Assembly: GCF_041146795.1 (NCBI RefSeq)
Contig: NC_135174.1
Span: 5,085,878-5,149,877, forward strand
Origin: Maylandia zebra
Taxonomy: Eukaryota; Chordata; Actinopteri; Cichliformes; Cichlidae
Length of the DNA stretch: 64,000 nt
Reading direction: 5' to 3'
A model generated the notes under the pieces. The model worked only from the letters and a program-made list of their open reading frames with translations. It was not told where the DNA came from and did not search any database. Below, in pieces: positions 28,301 to 41,664 of the stretch (its first letter is position 1; the number at the start of each line of letters is the position of its first letter). The position numbers and the translations under genes are program-made.

Positions 28301-30208
28301 CATCAGCATCATTTACTTCAGCTGAATCATCTCACATGTATGTTACTGTTTTCCTTTCTTCTCTCCATTTGTGGCCTGTCTCTGTGTATTATTGTCTTTT
28401 GTTGTGAAGTTCATTTTGTCATAACTTCATATCAGTTTTCATCATATATTCCTTGACATGTCAGTGACATTTCCTTTACAAGACGACAACGCCAAATCAT
28501 TTTTTAGAGTAAACTTTTCACTGTGATGAGATTTTTTAAACGTGAGGGCCTAATTTGGGTAAATCCCCCTATAATATACTAATATCACTTTTCACCTATT
28601 TCCCATATAGATGTCAGTTTTGCCAAAGTGCCAGGTCCCTCCCCCTGCCTTCAGTAGCTCAGATTCAGATGCATCTGACTTAAGACAGCCCCCATGCTAT
28701 GAGGATGCAGTCAAACAGGTAAACTCAAATCCATGATAAAATTCAGTAGAGATGGCTGGCCAGAAATTTATTTGACCTTTTTTTGGCGTTGCTCTCATTC
28801 CACTCTTCCTCCTGTGGTCTGTCTTGTTTTTTCTTTCTTCTATTTTTATCTGTGTTGTAGTTTTTGTTTTCATCCATCGCTTTGTTCACTGCACTTTTAT
28901 AGCTATTATGACAACAGCGTTATAGTGATTTTATTTTTAACCATCGTAATTATGTAAAAAATTTGTTACAGTTGACAAAATATTTTATTCATTATATTAA
29001 ACTGTAAAAAAAATGCCTACAGTGTTGTGAAATGTATTGTTTTGTTTGCACATAAAAGGGATTTTCCCCCTTAGACATAAAAAGGTTAGTGAATAATTAA
29101 TAATTATTAGAACACTTGTTGTAGCTCTACATTTTTGACTATGAGCAAAACTAAATTTCTGTTACCTTCTTAATTTTGCCAGCAAAGCAAAATAAAGCAC
29201 ATCTAAATTTTTTAAAACCAATTAAAATATTTCTGTTTCTCTGAAACAAGCAAAAAAAAACCCTCTATCTTTTAAAGCTAGTAAAAGGGGCCAAGTCCCG
29301 TTTTAGGAGCTAGAAAGTTTTAAAAAAAATCAACAAATTCAATTCAGTTTTTTAAGTGTTTAAAATTTCAGCTGATAAAAGGAATGCACTTTTTGTTACT
29401 GTTACAGCAACTGACCCGAAGTCAGCAGATGGATGAGCTTTTGGATGTGCTCATAGAGAGTGGAGGTAAGGATTCATTCTATAGATCCTATTGGCTGAAG
29501 ACGAAAGCATTTGAAATCACTACCCGTTGTTCACAGTCTTACCTGACACATTGAACCTGCTGTGACCCTCCCTCCTCTCCTCTTTCTCTTCAAGAGATGC
29601 CAGCTAACGCCAGAGAAGAGAGGGAGAGGTCCTCTGTAACCAAAGTTATGCCTCACATTACTGTGTCCCCAGGGTGTCCCGGCCTCCTCATCCCGTGGTT
29701 TCACCGACATTACGAGCACCTCTCCCCCAACCAGCTCCCTTACGACCACGCAGCCAATCACGTCACCGAGAGCCACCCAGACACTCTGCTTGGCAGTCCC
29801 GTCGGCCGCGGAGGGGAGGTACCTCTTCTTAAAATGGCAGCAGAGGATGGGGGCCAGGAAGATGAAGGGAAGCGAGAGGTTGATCGGTACAGCAGCCCTC
29901 AGAATCATCATCACTCTCATCATCCACAACAGGACAAACTTCTGAGCAACCGAGATCTGATGGACACGTCTCTCTCGGCCATCGGCAGTAAGGCATCCGC
30001 CAACCCCGAGGTGCAGGGAATGGTCAGCATGACCTTTAGTGAGACGGCTTGGGAGACAATGGAATGGCTCGACCTGACACCACCCAGTTCTGCCACTGCC
30101 TTCAGCATTGCTCCACCCAGTGCACCAAGCATTTTTAATGCCGAGTTCCTGGATGTAACAGACATTAATTTGAACTCTGCCACAGACCTTCACCTGGAGC
30201 ACTGGTAA
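7945..30208 (+). CDS. myocd: Myocardin, SRF transcriptional coactivator (13 coding exons)
   Basis: Nuclear coactivator that binds SRF at CArG boxes and drives cardiac and smooth-muscle genes. Coding exons: 7945-7999, 14215-14280, 20186-20341, 23611-23795, 24667-24771, 25161-25504, 25657-25813, 25911-26453, 26859-27362, 28112-28258, 28611-28718, 29408-29465, 29595-30208. All junctions are GT-AG with matching phase, giving about 1013 residues. Visible in order: the MTLLGSEHS start typical of the long cardiac isoform (MEF2-interacting end); an RPEL3 motif (RPGPMEL, about residues 71-77); the basic SRF-binding block (RHKKPKDVKPKVKK, from about 190); a Q/H-rich tract; a SAP domain (VSELRQHLRIRG, from 357); a leucine zipper (about 515-550); PPCYEDAVKQ; and a C-terminal transactivation domain (WETMEWLDLTPP) ending LEHW. 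RPEL1/2 exons were not found between exons 2 and 3. The large introns hold Tc1, SINE and other repeats. Family identity is certain; exact exon use in the N-terminal part is inferred. Confidence 0.95.
11760..12910 (+). pseudogene. Decayed Tc1-like transposon
   Basis: Lies in myocd intron 1. The 5' end carries a terminal-repeat-like block (AATAATTATTTGATCCCTTA and again AAGTATTTGATCCCCTA) typical of a fish Tc1 family, with an ACAAATGGAC stretch inverted near the 3' end (12875-12890). Between them broken frames show transposase fragments: a helix-turn-helix area, LRHNGLKSC, WSDETTVKLF (first catalytic D block), CCVWRMRG, then an out-of-frame counterpart of the IIPTVKHGGGS block. Frameshifts and stops throughout; inactive. 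Ends are approximate. Confidence 0.8.
17030..17220 (+). repeat. Dispersed teleost repeat, copy 1
   Basis: Contains the block TTCCTTCCCACTGTCGCCAA followed by GCTTACTCATAAGGGGTCAT and ends near a TACAAATATAATTAAATTGA tail. It is present in inverted orientation at 17395-17640 and, in this orientation, at about 60258-60410. This is a very common fish interspersed repeat, probably a retroelement 3' end; class not certain. Confidence 0.7.
17395..17640 (-). repeat. Dispersed teleost repeat, copy 2 (inverted)
   Basis: Reverse-oriented and longer copy of the repeat at 17030-17220, beginning TCAATTCAATTTTATTTATA and continuing through GGCGACAGTGGGAAGGAAAA to a GGGGCGGGGCCATCTGCC end. With copy 1 it makes an inverted pair about 175 bp apart inside myocd intron 2, which could fold in the pre-mRNA. 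Confidence 0.75.
19375..19942 (+). mobile_element. Deleted Tc1-like transposon with TA target duplication
   Basis: Lies in myocd intron 2. It starts CACTGATCAGGCATA and ends TTATGCATGATCGGTG, inverted terminal sequences of a fish Tc1 family, each flanked by TA (19373-19374, 19943-19944). The body retains pieces of the transposase gene: GACGACTGGGTCAGAGCATC from the N-terminal part, a CACCAGGATGCACTATGGGA block from the middle, and the CCACAGCACACCTTCAGGGG block near the C-terminus. Large internal deletions leave 568 bp; nonfunctional. Confidence 0.85.
22296..22352. repeat. (AC)28 microsatellite
   Basis: About 28 AC units in myocd intron 3. Likely polymorphic. Confidence 0.97.
24808..25094 (+). 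mobile_element. tRNA-derived SINE
   Basis: Lies in myocd intron 5. The head has Pol III promoter boxes: A box TAGCTCAGGTGG (24813-24824) and B box GGTTCGATCCC (24859-24869). The body contains TTGGGCAAGATACTAACCC and CCCAGGGCAGCTGTGGCTAC, and the tail has AAAGCGCTATACAAATGCAG. This fits the tRNA-derived SINEs of cichlids and other percomorphs (AFC-like; inference). It is not a functional tRNA gene: no cloverleaf can be completed. An unusual hairpin surrounds the B box. Confidence 0.85.
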
Positions 30209-31560
30209 AAACAACACTGTCCCTAAAGTGCTGGTTAGCAGCATACCAGCCATCGAACTCAAGACACCAGCTTGCAACTAGCTGCACGGACTTCTGATAT
30301 TAGCTATGACAATACCAAAGACCTATTTAATTCTGTTCTTAACAGCTTTAAATGTTCACGTGTTGCTCCTTGCTATGATCCAGTGGAATGTATAACCATT
30401 AGCAGATATGCAAAAGCTGAAATCTAAGCCAGAAAATTGAACAATTGTCATATCCCAACCTTTCCACTTCACTGAAATGTGGTTCTTATGTTGTCGTCAT
30501 ACTCAAAAACTAAAGCCCTTGTGCTTTTTGGCATGATCTTGATGTGCACAACTACCAAGTACTTATGACAGCGGACATAGTGTCAGAAGAAACGTTAATG
30601 TAACTTAAAAACCTGATTACAGTACTTTACGCCAACATTTAATACAGTATCAGTGCTTTGACTTGAAGACACAGTTTGACTTTCATTGTGTACTTTGAGT
30701 TATATATTTGTACTGGAAAAAAAACCCAGAGAGGACTTAACAGGTGAATTGGATTGCTTAGTAATGGCCATACTGTAAATATCAAAACTGACAGAGATAA
30801 GTTGCCGTCTACATATTATGTCAGAGGTGTGGAAGAACATACAAACAACAAATCAAATGCTTTCTGTAGTCACTTCATTATTTGATGTAAATATGATTTT
30901 TTTTAATTCACTGTGCACCTCTAGCTTAATAAACACTTGTCACAGTTTGCTTGAGCTTAGTATATGTGTATAGGTTAGGTCATTTGAAGGAATCTTTTTG
31001 TACTTATTTGTTTTCCACTATTATCCACAGGATGACACCTTTAAAAGAATTATCTTATCAGTTTATATCAGCAGCCAAATGCTGCCTTATTTGCAAAAGC
31101 TTTTTATTCCCAAATTTTAATATCAAATGACTGCTCCCCTGGAAGTTGTTGACTGATGTGATTTAGATGGCTCCACCCATGTAAAGCTCACATCTAGCTT
31201 TTTCTCTCTCTTTTTTGGTCATTAAAATGCCAGCATTTCTGTTCCCATTTACATTTATTTATTTTGTGCTTTTGTATTTATAGTTGATCCTGTATTTATA
31301 CATTCCTTTAAAACAGATTGGGGCTCTATATGATGTATGAAAAAAGTACCATTATCGATCACTGACATTTCTTCATTATTAGTTCTCTTAAGAATGTGAT
31401 ACAAAGTAAAAGAACCACTTTGAAAAGCCATGTTTTCCTAACTTACTTTAAAAAAAAAAAAAAAAAATTTGTAATTGACAATTCTTAGCACTTAATAGGA
31501 TGATGTAATATAATCAAATTTTTACTGTGAATACTGGATATTAATAAAGAATAGACTTTC
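30209..31560 (+). other. myocd: myocd 3'UTR with two poly(A) signals
   Basis: AT-rich sequence after the myocd stop codon with no open frame of note. AATAAA hexamers lie at 30928-30933 and 31543-31548. Either could end the mRNA, giving a 3'UTR of about 0.75 or 1.35 kb. The extent is inferred from the hexamers only. Confidence 0.55.
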
Positions 31561-32869
31561 ACAAAAGCCAGCCGAGATAAACCTATTATGCACAGTAGTT
31601 ATAGGTGAGAATGACAAACTCAGAACCAAATAAGGTTTTAGTTTTGATTAGTAAATGCATTTTTATGCACCTAAAAACTTAGATTAAAAATTAATAAATA
31701 AGTATAATTTCTTGCATACCTCCTTTATATCTGTCCGCTGACTGTAAAGCTACGGCTAGCAGTTTGTTAGCCTAAATTGCATAAAGACTGACAGATGGGG
31801 ACAGACCGAAGTGGCTTTGTCTTCAAATCACAGAATCAGCCTACCAGCACTTCTGTTTTATGTTCCTAGTTACATCTGTTCATTCATTCTCAAAAGACCC
31901 AGTAAGCTTCATTCATTGTTCACAGTACTCACCGTCTTTTCCAAATTAGCATTATCTTAGCTAGCTCATTGGTCATTAACTTGAAAATATGATATTAACT
32001 TTACTCCACATAAACTTGTTCTATTTAATGTGAGTATTAGACATAATACAAGTTTTATTAGCAAAATGCTAAAATAAAGTACTTTTTTCATGCAGTAAAA
32101 TTAATACTAGCAGAACTAGCAGTCTAGATTTTGTTTGTATGTTTTTTTTTCCCCACTCAGGACACCCGAGGAGACAGAAAACTTTACTAATATGTATTTT
32201 CTCTTCATTCATGTTCTATGCTTGAGCAAATTTTTTAACGGCAGTCCGCTTGCTTTTACACTTGAACCAGAAGTGCTGGTAGGCGTTAGCTACATAAAGT
32301 GTTTCTACCTTATTCCAGTCTTTATGCTAACATTACCACCTAGCTATTTTACAGACAGATGTAAATGGTTTTGATCTTAGAAAGATGTATGTCATTTCCA
32401 GTAATATAAAATTATGACTTCAGTTCCTTGGCTAATAAACCTCGTCCAATTATTCGTGTCCTCTGTAACCATGGTTCTCATGTCATGTTGACCAAATTGT
32501 TGTTTTTTGTTTGTTTGTTTGTTAAAATGAAGTGTTGCACTTGAGTGGCTTCTCTGGTTACATGTTAGCTATTACCCAGCTTCAGTATATGTCAAAGCTA
32601 ATACTTTATTTCCTGTCTTCTGTTGTCAGAACAATTACTGTCCTTTTAATTATTTTTGACAAATTTTTAAATAATTTTCCCTAATTAAGAGAAAAGTAAT
32701 CTGACAGAAGCTTCCATGTTGCTTGGCCACTGACTTGCCCAAGTCCCTGTATACTACAAAAAAAGACAGCAATAAACTTATCACTTATCAAAATTATTTT
32801 GGCAGTTTTTTTTCGTGTCTAAATTACAAGAAACACACAATACAGGTTCCCAATCTTTTCCGTGGGAAC
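31561..32869. other. Convergent intergenic gap, myocd / map2k4
   Basis: AT-rich single-copy-looking sequence between the two converging 3' ends. I see only short chance open frames and simple T-rich or TTTG runs, with no recognisable gene, RNA or mobile element. Confidence 0.5.
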
Positions 32870-35489
32870 TTTATTTGTAACGATCAATGAAGATACAATA
32901 TAATATTCATTGCCCTTAATAATATCTTATAATCTAATATGAACATTCTAGTAATTTTGCAATTTATACAACATGTACCCTGGAGATTCACCAGCGTCAA
33001 GTTAGCTTCCTGGAAACACATGACAGACTACAACAGCTCTAGAGACAGTTTGAAGTTAAACGGCTCCATCTGTGGGCTTTCTCTGGGGTCTGCACCATTT
33101 CGTGTTAGACAGAAATGGAAAGTCGCTTACCAAAAGAATCGTGTGGGTTCTACAACGTCGCCACCTATGCGGTTGTAATGTGTTGCCCTCCCAAACAGGC
33201 CAAAAGTATTCAACATTTAAACAAGCCACACTGAAACGTCCCCAACCCACTCCAACAATGGTGGTAGTTTCTGGGAGACGCATGTAAAAGTCCCTACAGT
33301 GTCCCACACTTAAAGGACCATCATCCATACAGTTTGGTTAATAGCTATCGCCAAGTAATGTGATATTTGTCTCGCCATTCTGTGGATAAGAGGCCCCGCC
33401 TGGTAAATGTGGCTTTCTGAAAAGAAATGACAACGGGTGCATCTCAATAGTCTCAAAATTGTGGCCTCCCATTGACCTTCTGCCACACAATTATGTAAAA
33501 CTCCAGAATATTACTATAACTGACAAAGGAAGACAGATGAGGCATTTTGGATTATGGAGATGCATCCGAGTTTAATGCATGGTAATATTCTATCATCAGT
33601 GCAAGCCAGAAAGACATACTAAGTCATGGAGAAGCATGCCGAGTCCGTGGTGAACTTAAGGACGAAAACGTGTAACTGTGTTGAGTGAGATTCCTCTTCT
33701 CCCGACAGTTCGGTAGTTGGTATGGAAGTCAATAGTTTGTGATTTAGCAGCGTTTACAGTTTTTATTTATTTTTTGACAGAACTCCCATGCCTAGACTTT
33801 TAAACTTGTAGTTACTGCTGCTATATGGCAGCACGGTGGATCTGTGATCAGTGTGGATGAGAAGTTTAACTGTACAGCACTATGACAGGTGGAATTAAGG
33901 CTCATTCCTAAACTAAAAGAATTTGCACCTGACACCTATCTTGGTGCTTGGATCTGTGTTTAGGAATCAGCCTTAACTGTTGAGCAGAACCTGCCAGTAA
34001 CAGCAGGTTAGGTGTTCTATGTACATACACATTTACAGTGGACATAATGTCCCAAACTAACTTTACACCAGGGTAGAGGGCATCTTCCACTACTCGCAAG
34101 GAAACGAGGATGTTTTTGTGGGACAAAAAGTGTGTAGCCTGGGAGACTTCTGGGTGGTCCTGAAAGAACGACAGTATGCCTTAATGCAAACTGATTGCAT
34201 TTAAAATGCAGGTGAAGGCATTTATAAAAAAATATGGTTAGCTAGATGTTAAACTTGAATTTATTAGCATGATAATAGCGTAACAGTCTTTTCTATTTCC
34301 TCATCCATTTGACTAGAACTATATAGTAGAAAAATATACATTTCTATTGAGTTAGTATACCTTACTTTACCAATCTTAACCTTTTTTTTTTTTGGACAGA
34401 ATTATTTAACATATATTTTGCTAGTCTGCTTCTCATCTTAGCTAGCTATTGTTACATCATCTTGTCCTTTGTCTTTTTTTATTAACAAAAAACCTATAAA
34501 GGATATTTGGAAGCATGCGTTGTTTTTTGTTTTAACCTATCAGTTGTCTTTAGCTGTAGCTACCTCTTTGAATGACAAAAATCCAGTTGCATTAAACCAG
34601 GTGTTGCCATTTGATATTACTTCTAATTAGGAGTTTCTATCCCCAGCTCTGTTCAACAAGACTAACACAGGAAATTCTCAATCAAAAAGAGATGCTTAGT
34701 TTTATAACTCAAACACAATGATAACAAAAGAGATGAACTGAGGCCAGTTTGTGAGAAATGGCAGTTGTCTTATGTTTCTATCAAGACAGCTTCTCACAGA
34801 TTGCATATTGGGGGAAAGTGAAAAAGAAAAGAAAAAGAAAGCTGCGCTACCAAATCCACGAGTGTTCCACACAGAAACACTCTTGCATACTCAACCATTT
34901 GCTGTGAGTAAAGGTGCTCTCAACCAAATGCATGAAAAGACTGTTGAGACAGCAGACCTATCTGCATACATTTGTACATGTCAACAGTTCAGAGGTGAAC
35001 ACACATATGCAAACATACAGTCCACAATGTACAATCCACTGGGTGGCTATTTTTGTTCATACATCAAGAGCGTCACTGCTCACCACTTTATTTGGTAAAT
35101 TCTGTATTTGTGTACAAATTCAAGTACATATGAGATATATATCTATATACACACTCTATTCCTTTTCCCCCTCACATACACAGATACATTGCATTTTACT
35201 AAGACAATGTTCTCGCTTCAAGTTTTTCTGACTGAAGATAAATGACAATATTATGGGATTTTAAAATGAGGTGATGGGAGGTTGAAAGGTTTGCTTAAGG
35301 ATATTTGTCTCATTGCACTGAGCAATTTAGACTTCCTTTGTTCTTTGGAACACGAGAAAAAACTGGTGATCCCACCTAACTCTTAGGGCTAAGATGTCAA
35401 ACGTCGCGTCACAAAACTTGGTGTCCAACCCACTGTTGGCTAACGACCCCCCTCCCCCAACCCTCACCCCACCCTCCCTGGACTAACTG
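32870..35489 (-). other. map2k4: Probable map2k4 3'UTR
   Basis: Downstream of the map2k4 stop on the minus strand there is no gene-like frame. Reverse-strand AATAAA signals lie at 35087-35092 (about 400 bp after the stop) and 32870-32875 (about 2.6 kb after it). A long 3'UTR is usual for this gene in vertebrates, so the distal signal may be the main end. The exact end is inference. Confidence 0.4.
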
Positions 35490-38400
35490 TCAGTCGACAT
35501 ACATGGGCGAGATAGGAGAGGCAGGGATCTGATCCAGAATGCGACACACATAGCTGGCAACGTCCACAAAACGCTCCTCATACATCAGAATGAAAGGGTG
35601 TTTCTACAGGAGAGATACACAAAGCTGAAGTGACAATTCATCCTGTATGAGGCAGCTAATTTAAAGTTGGTTTAGCCTAAATCCTCAAATATCACAGAGC
35701 TAGGAGTTGGGGTAAAATTGTATTTACTGCAGCAAATAAAAATGACTTTTACATTTCAATTTTAAGTAGTATTGAAACTCACCAGAAGCTCCTTGTACTT
35801 TGGCCTTTTTGATTCATCCTTTGTAAGGCTGGACAGGCAAAAAAAGAACAAATCAGAGGCAATGTGCCAAATGTAGTGGGCATAAAAATGTTCCCCAATC
35901 AATTTTTACGTGATTGTGCTTACCATAGGTTAACAAAGTTGGTGAACTTGGGGGAGAACTGCCTCTCCTCTGAGTTGCTGAGCTGGGGAGGCTCACCTTT
36001 TACCACCTGCGTCAGCTGATCGAAAACACTATTCCACTTAGGGTAGGGGAATCTTCCTGTTGCCAGCTCATACTGATAACAAACAGAAAGAACTGTGATT
36101 GTCTAACACTGTGGATTTATCCTTATCGCAACAGCTTAACTTAATAAAACCCTTGAGTCTTACCAGGGTGATTCCCAAACTCCATACATCAGACCGGACA
36201 TCATAGCCTTGTCTAGAAGCACTGGGGTCTATCCTTTCAGGCTGCAAAATGCACAAATGGAAATATTCTGTGATACACAGATAATTCACTAGACCCCATA
36301 CGACAGTATTTCACTCTATCATACAAATGCAAAATACATGTCAGTCACAACAATTTTAAATCCAATGACACGTGAAGTGAACTTGTCATTAAATGCAAAG
36401 TTCTGAGGATGCCCATATAAATGGCATATATGGAATTACTTTAAGGTGTACTGCCGACCTAAACACTGTCAGAAATCCTTCATAGACTCGCTCCCAACTG
36501 CAACACCCTCTGTGCAGTGAAAACTACCGAGGAATGACTTGACACACAGCTTAAGCCAGGGGCAGACAATTAATTTTCCCAAAGAGTCACACGAGAAGCT
36601 GGACTGTTGCAGAGGGCGATGTTAATAAGCTGAACTCAATTCTGCTCAGTATTAATTTGATCTCTCCACAACAGTTCCACTTCTCATGTGGCCGCTTGGG
36701 AAAATTAATTGCACACCCCTGGCTATAGGTACTGAATTGGTCTCCAACCTCTTTTCAGCAAGCCTGATTTATTACAATCCAAAGGATCAGTTGCTCGACA
36801 GCACAGGTCTGTGCCCCCATTGGTCAGAACTGAACACAAGGGTAACCCATGCAATATTAAGCAGAAGATTTAAATGTTTTGGCTGCTTGGGGTGCACTCT
36901 GCAAGGTATGAACAACTCAAATGAAGGTTCTTAATAAATATGATAATAACATCGTTTTACTCCTTCACATGTAACTGATGCATATTTCTTAATCAGTGCA
37001 GTTGATTACTTACTGCCATGTAAGGCCTGCAGCCTGCATCTCTGGTCTTGGCTATGGAGTCCACCAGCTGGCCGCTGATGCCAAAATCGCACAGTTTGAT
37101 ATTCCCCTTTCGGTCCATAAGAATGTTGGAAGGTTTGATGTCTGCAAACACAGTAAAGGACGACCTAACTATAATGTAACTGGGACGAGAGTTAATTAGT
37201 AATAGCTGATCAGAATAAAATGAGAAAACTTACCTCTGTGAATTATTTTCAAGTTTTCTTTTAAGTGGTTCAGTGCTTTAACAGTCTGTTAAAGAGAAAA
37301 AAAAATCTTTGGTTAATTATTTGATGCTATGCATGCCATTACAGGAAAATTACATTACATGAATATGAAATCGTTGCTTACTGCTAATGTTATTTTGCCT
37401 AATATTTCCTCTGGAATGACGTCATCTAATGCACAATATACATATTTGTAGAATTTGTCTAATGAGGTAGACATAAGTTCCATACAAATCCAACAGTCCC
37501 CCTGAAACAAAGACATAAAGGTTAGACTCCTTCAAGAATTTGCAATCAACTGAATGAATCAGGTATATTTTGTTTCGGTAACATAAAAAAAGACAGGTGG
37601 GTGTGTTTTTCAGACCTCCCTGAAGAGGGCGCCGTAGAACTGCACAATGTAGGGACAGTCACTACTCCTCATCACTACATCAAGGTCCATCAGCAGCTGC
37701 TTCTGCTCCTTCTCATCCACAGTGGAGCGAATCCTCTGAGGGACACATCAGAAAACAGACATGCATGTTTCAGCCTCACACTTTTAATCACATTTCTAAC
37801 TTTAGCAGCATTAACAAGAGAATTCATTTCTGAGAGAGCAATGGACATGAATTGAACAGCCTTCATTTTTGTTATTTATTATACCTTGCAAGTTCACCTG
37901 CTATCACCGTGTGCATGCTGGGTTCAATAAAAGTAATGCACATAAACCACTCAAGCCATCCACATCCACTTAACAGTGAGAGGTCATTTGACCACAACAC
38001 TGATGCTAGTTCAGTAAACCTTTGTTTCAGTCAGAAATGAAACTGTTCGACCCTAAAATGCATCGGCGAAACTAATTCCAATGAGCTCGTTATCATGTTA
38101 TTCAAAATTCAACAACGCATTTTTCCTAAAATCAGAGTCTGTCAGTATTTCATCTACACAATGAATGCTTCTAAAAAGGCTGTCAGAATAAGCTAACATG
38201 TAACCACCTGCAGTGCACACTGCATGCCATCCAGGTGTGTGGGCAGACTGCTGCTGCTTGCACGGCTAATGTTAGTCACACTTTGAGAGACGTTTACTGT
38301 CAGACTCGTTTTAGTACAATCGACTAAAATATTAGTTGGTTGGGACGTCTTTGCAAAACTGAGTTCAGATGCCTGTTGATCAGTAAAGACTGGCCTCTGG

Positions 38401-41400
38401 TGACGTGACATTTTCATGCAGTACACTACAATATATGACCTCAATACAGCAGCTCTGCATCAGCTTAACAAAAAGTAGAGAAGCACCTAGAGACTGGCCA
38501 GAGACTGGAATTGGTTGATTCCACAAACTTCTCCAGATCACTAATAGTCTATTATTGGGCTACCTTGACAGCCATGATCTGGCCTGTGGGTTTGTGGACC
38601 ATCTTGTTGACGGAGCCATACGCCCCACGGCCGATCTCACCAAGGTCTCTCAGATCCTCTGCAGTGAAGTCACAGTGCTGCTCAGGGGAGATCTTCAGCT
38701 TCCCAGATGACTCAATACTGTGTGTCCGTAGGCGCTCTCTGTTGAATGTGGGACGATGACAGCATTTAGATTTAATCACTTATATTTTAATCAGAAATTA
38801 ATTCTATGTGAACTGTAAAGTTTCCATGAACCGGCTTTAAAATCTGATCGGGTATGTGGGATTTGACAAGATGGCAAAATATGAACATAGTATTTGTAAT
38901 ATTTTTATCATTAAAAAAGTCCCCTCATGATATTAAAGGTGCAGGATGCATAAAGATTAGACCACCATTAGTGCTATTAAGCAGTATTTCTAAGGATATG
39001 CCCCAACTTAGACTGCATGTTGTGCAACCAGAAATATGAACATGTGCTGAAAAACAGTCGTGTCAGTGATTTTGTGCCATTGCACAGCACTCAACAAATT
39101 GCCAGGAAATGTAGCAACATGTCAACTTAAAAAAAAAAAAAAAAAAAAAACTGCTAGCAAGCTAAGGTGGTTAGCATAAAAACCAACTCTACAAATGTTT
39201 TACACAGAAGCAAATGTAGTCAGTGCATTTCTGTTGTCATAGTAACTTGAAGAGATTTTGGAAAATTGCTCACAAAGAAACTTAATAATCAAAACGTACT
39301 TCCTGAGGTTATGAAGCAAATGAGCAGTGTTGTTTCTCTGTAAACGTCTACACAACAGGACTACTTTTTGCAACCAGGCACTGCCCCCTGCTGGCCTGAC
39401 AAATTCACTCTACTGTTATCAGGTCCAGAGGCTATGTTCAATTTCTATATACAACCTCTTATCTAGTTCCAGTGACATCATGTCCCAACTATCTTTACTC
39501 ACATGTGAGGGTTCTGGAAAGAGGGAACTGTTGGATTGAGTGGGAGCCTGGAAGCCGGTTTCACTGGAGGGTTGGCAAAATTCAGTTTCAGAGCTTTGCG
39601 TTTACCTGGTAGGACAAAGAGAGAAACAGATGCACAGTGCCACCACATGCACACCAGTCTGTGGGTTCAACCAACTGGTGAAGACAGAGGATACACATGG
39701 TGTGATAAAATGCCTTTCTTACCTCAGTATTGTCTTTCTACACTTGAGATAAGTCTCAATATGCCACAGCAACTTAATATGATCCAAGTATAAACACATT
39801 CATATGCATTATGCAGTTGCATTTGAAAAATATGACTATGAGGGAAGGGTGGGAAAAAAAAATCTGTGGCATGAAGTTTTGGAGTTCTCAAGCTCTTCTC
39901 AAGCTTCGAGAAAGCAAAAAGTTTTGAACACAAGCAAAAATGTACAGGGGTTCCCAGTGTTCAGATAGGTGTACTGCACAAGCCCTTTTAGCTAGAACCT
40001 TCTGAACAAATGGCATGCAGCATGTGTGCAAGCTATCAGGCTAGTATGCTGTGCACTAAGCAGGGTGCTAACATTGGGAATCCGTGTTCAGAATGTTTCC
40101 ATCAATAATCTTTATAAATGTGCATGTCAACACTAAACAGTTCCCACTGACATGTGAAAGCGACCCAACACTCAAGACAGCACTTCGTTCAGACTGAGGA
40201 CACATAGGTTGAATTAACTGTTAGGTGCATGTGAGTATATGAATGCATCACCCAAATAGAGTTGGTAATTAAGTTTAGGCATTGTTGAAAGTGCTGAGTT
40301 CAAGTGTTAAGTTGTCTCTGCCATGCCCTGTCCAACCAGCTCCTGAATGCAAACAGATCCCTTAGCCTTTTAAGCCCCAGTGCAAATGAATCTTTCATGG
40401 CAATAAATATATTTGTGACAATTAACAGCAGTGAACAGTGGACAGACTCCCACTACCAGAGCACCACACAGGCTGTTTCAGTAGTATACAGTGGCATCCT
40501 CTCACCTGTGTTATCCAATTACGCACGTGCATGTATATAATAGTATAAACCATGAATCAAGACTGAAGCTCAGTAACAGGAGGCAAGAATGAGCCCAGTC
40601 TTGAATATGGCTACAATAACAGAGGGAAGGATGCTCCTTTACACTACTGAGGTGTCCCCACAAAGAGTAGAGGTCGTGTGCTTTGTGTGCAAGTCTAATG
40701 CTTACTTTGGGGTATTCCAGACAGGCTTATCTGAAACCCTGAAGTAAAGAAAAAAACATTTTTACTACATTTTCTTGAAATGTGTTGTTAAGAGTTTAAA
40801 TGGGCCACGTTTGATAAGTGCCGTCCCAGCATGATTCAATGCTGAAAATGGAAAACAGGTCAGGATACTGAGAACGTGCTTTAGCTGGCAAAAGATGTGC
40901 CACATATTGGTGGGTCTTGCTCAGTGCACTGCCATATATAACCGATGTAGTATTTGCTGTATTACTGGCAAAATAGTTCAATTTTAACAGTCATTTCAGT
41001 ACCATCTTACTTTCAATTTTGAAAACCAATGTTCTGCCAGTCTTGTGGCACTGTGCATATGGCACTACTTTCTGCTGTTCCACTTGCAAATACTACCACC
41101 AGAACAATAATCAATTACATGTATTTGTCACTGCTGCCTATATAAAACTGTTTTAGGCTTTTGCAATTACTTCCTGTGACCTCTCTAATAGATAGATAGC
41201 AATTGTTGTGCCAAGCTAGGTTAGCTGGCTGCTAGCTTGTTAGCAGTACTAAAAGCATATGGCAAAAAAGCAAATAGTTCAATTTTCCCATATTGCCAAG
41301 ATTATTATTAAAGTTGAATACTGTATCATCAGTGTATGAAGTACTATAGAAGAATAAGTGGATTGTATTAAAAAGTGACAGTAAAATTAAAATAAACTAT

Positions 41401-41632
41401 ATTGTTTCCTATACTTTGTTTGGCATTAGCCCTTTTTGCTAACGTATGCTTAGCACTACAAAGTCAAAATACAGCTTATTAAAACGAACTCAATGTCACT
41501 GTTTGCCATTGTACCTTAAATGTAAGTATATAAACTAATATCTTAGAAAATTACATTTTTGTGGGGAAAAAAAATAAAACAAAGGGCTACACGTTAAAGC
41601 TAGCTGATAAAACAGTCTTAGCAAAAAAAAAA

Positions 41633-41664
<32 letters not shown>

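Noticed and set aside
29531-30277. Longest open frame in the window (248 aa, minus strand)
   Set aside because: It is exactly antisense to the last myocd exon, whose plus-strand product matches the myocardin transactivation domain. The minus product resembles nothing.
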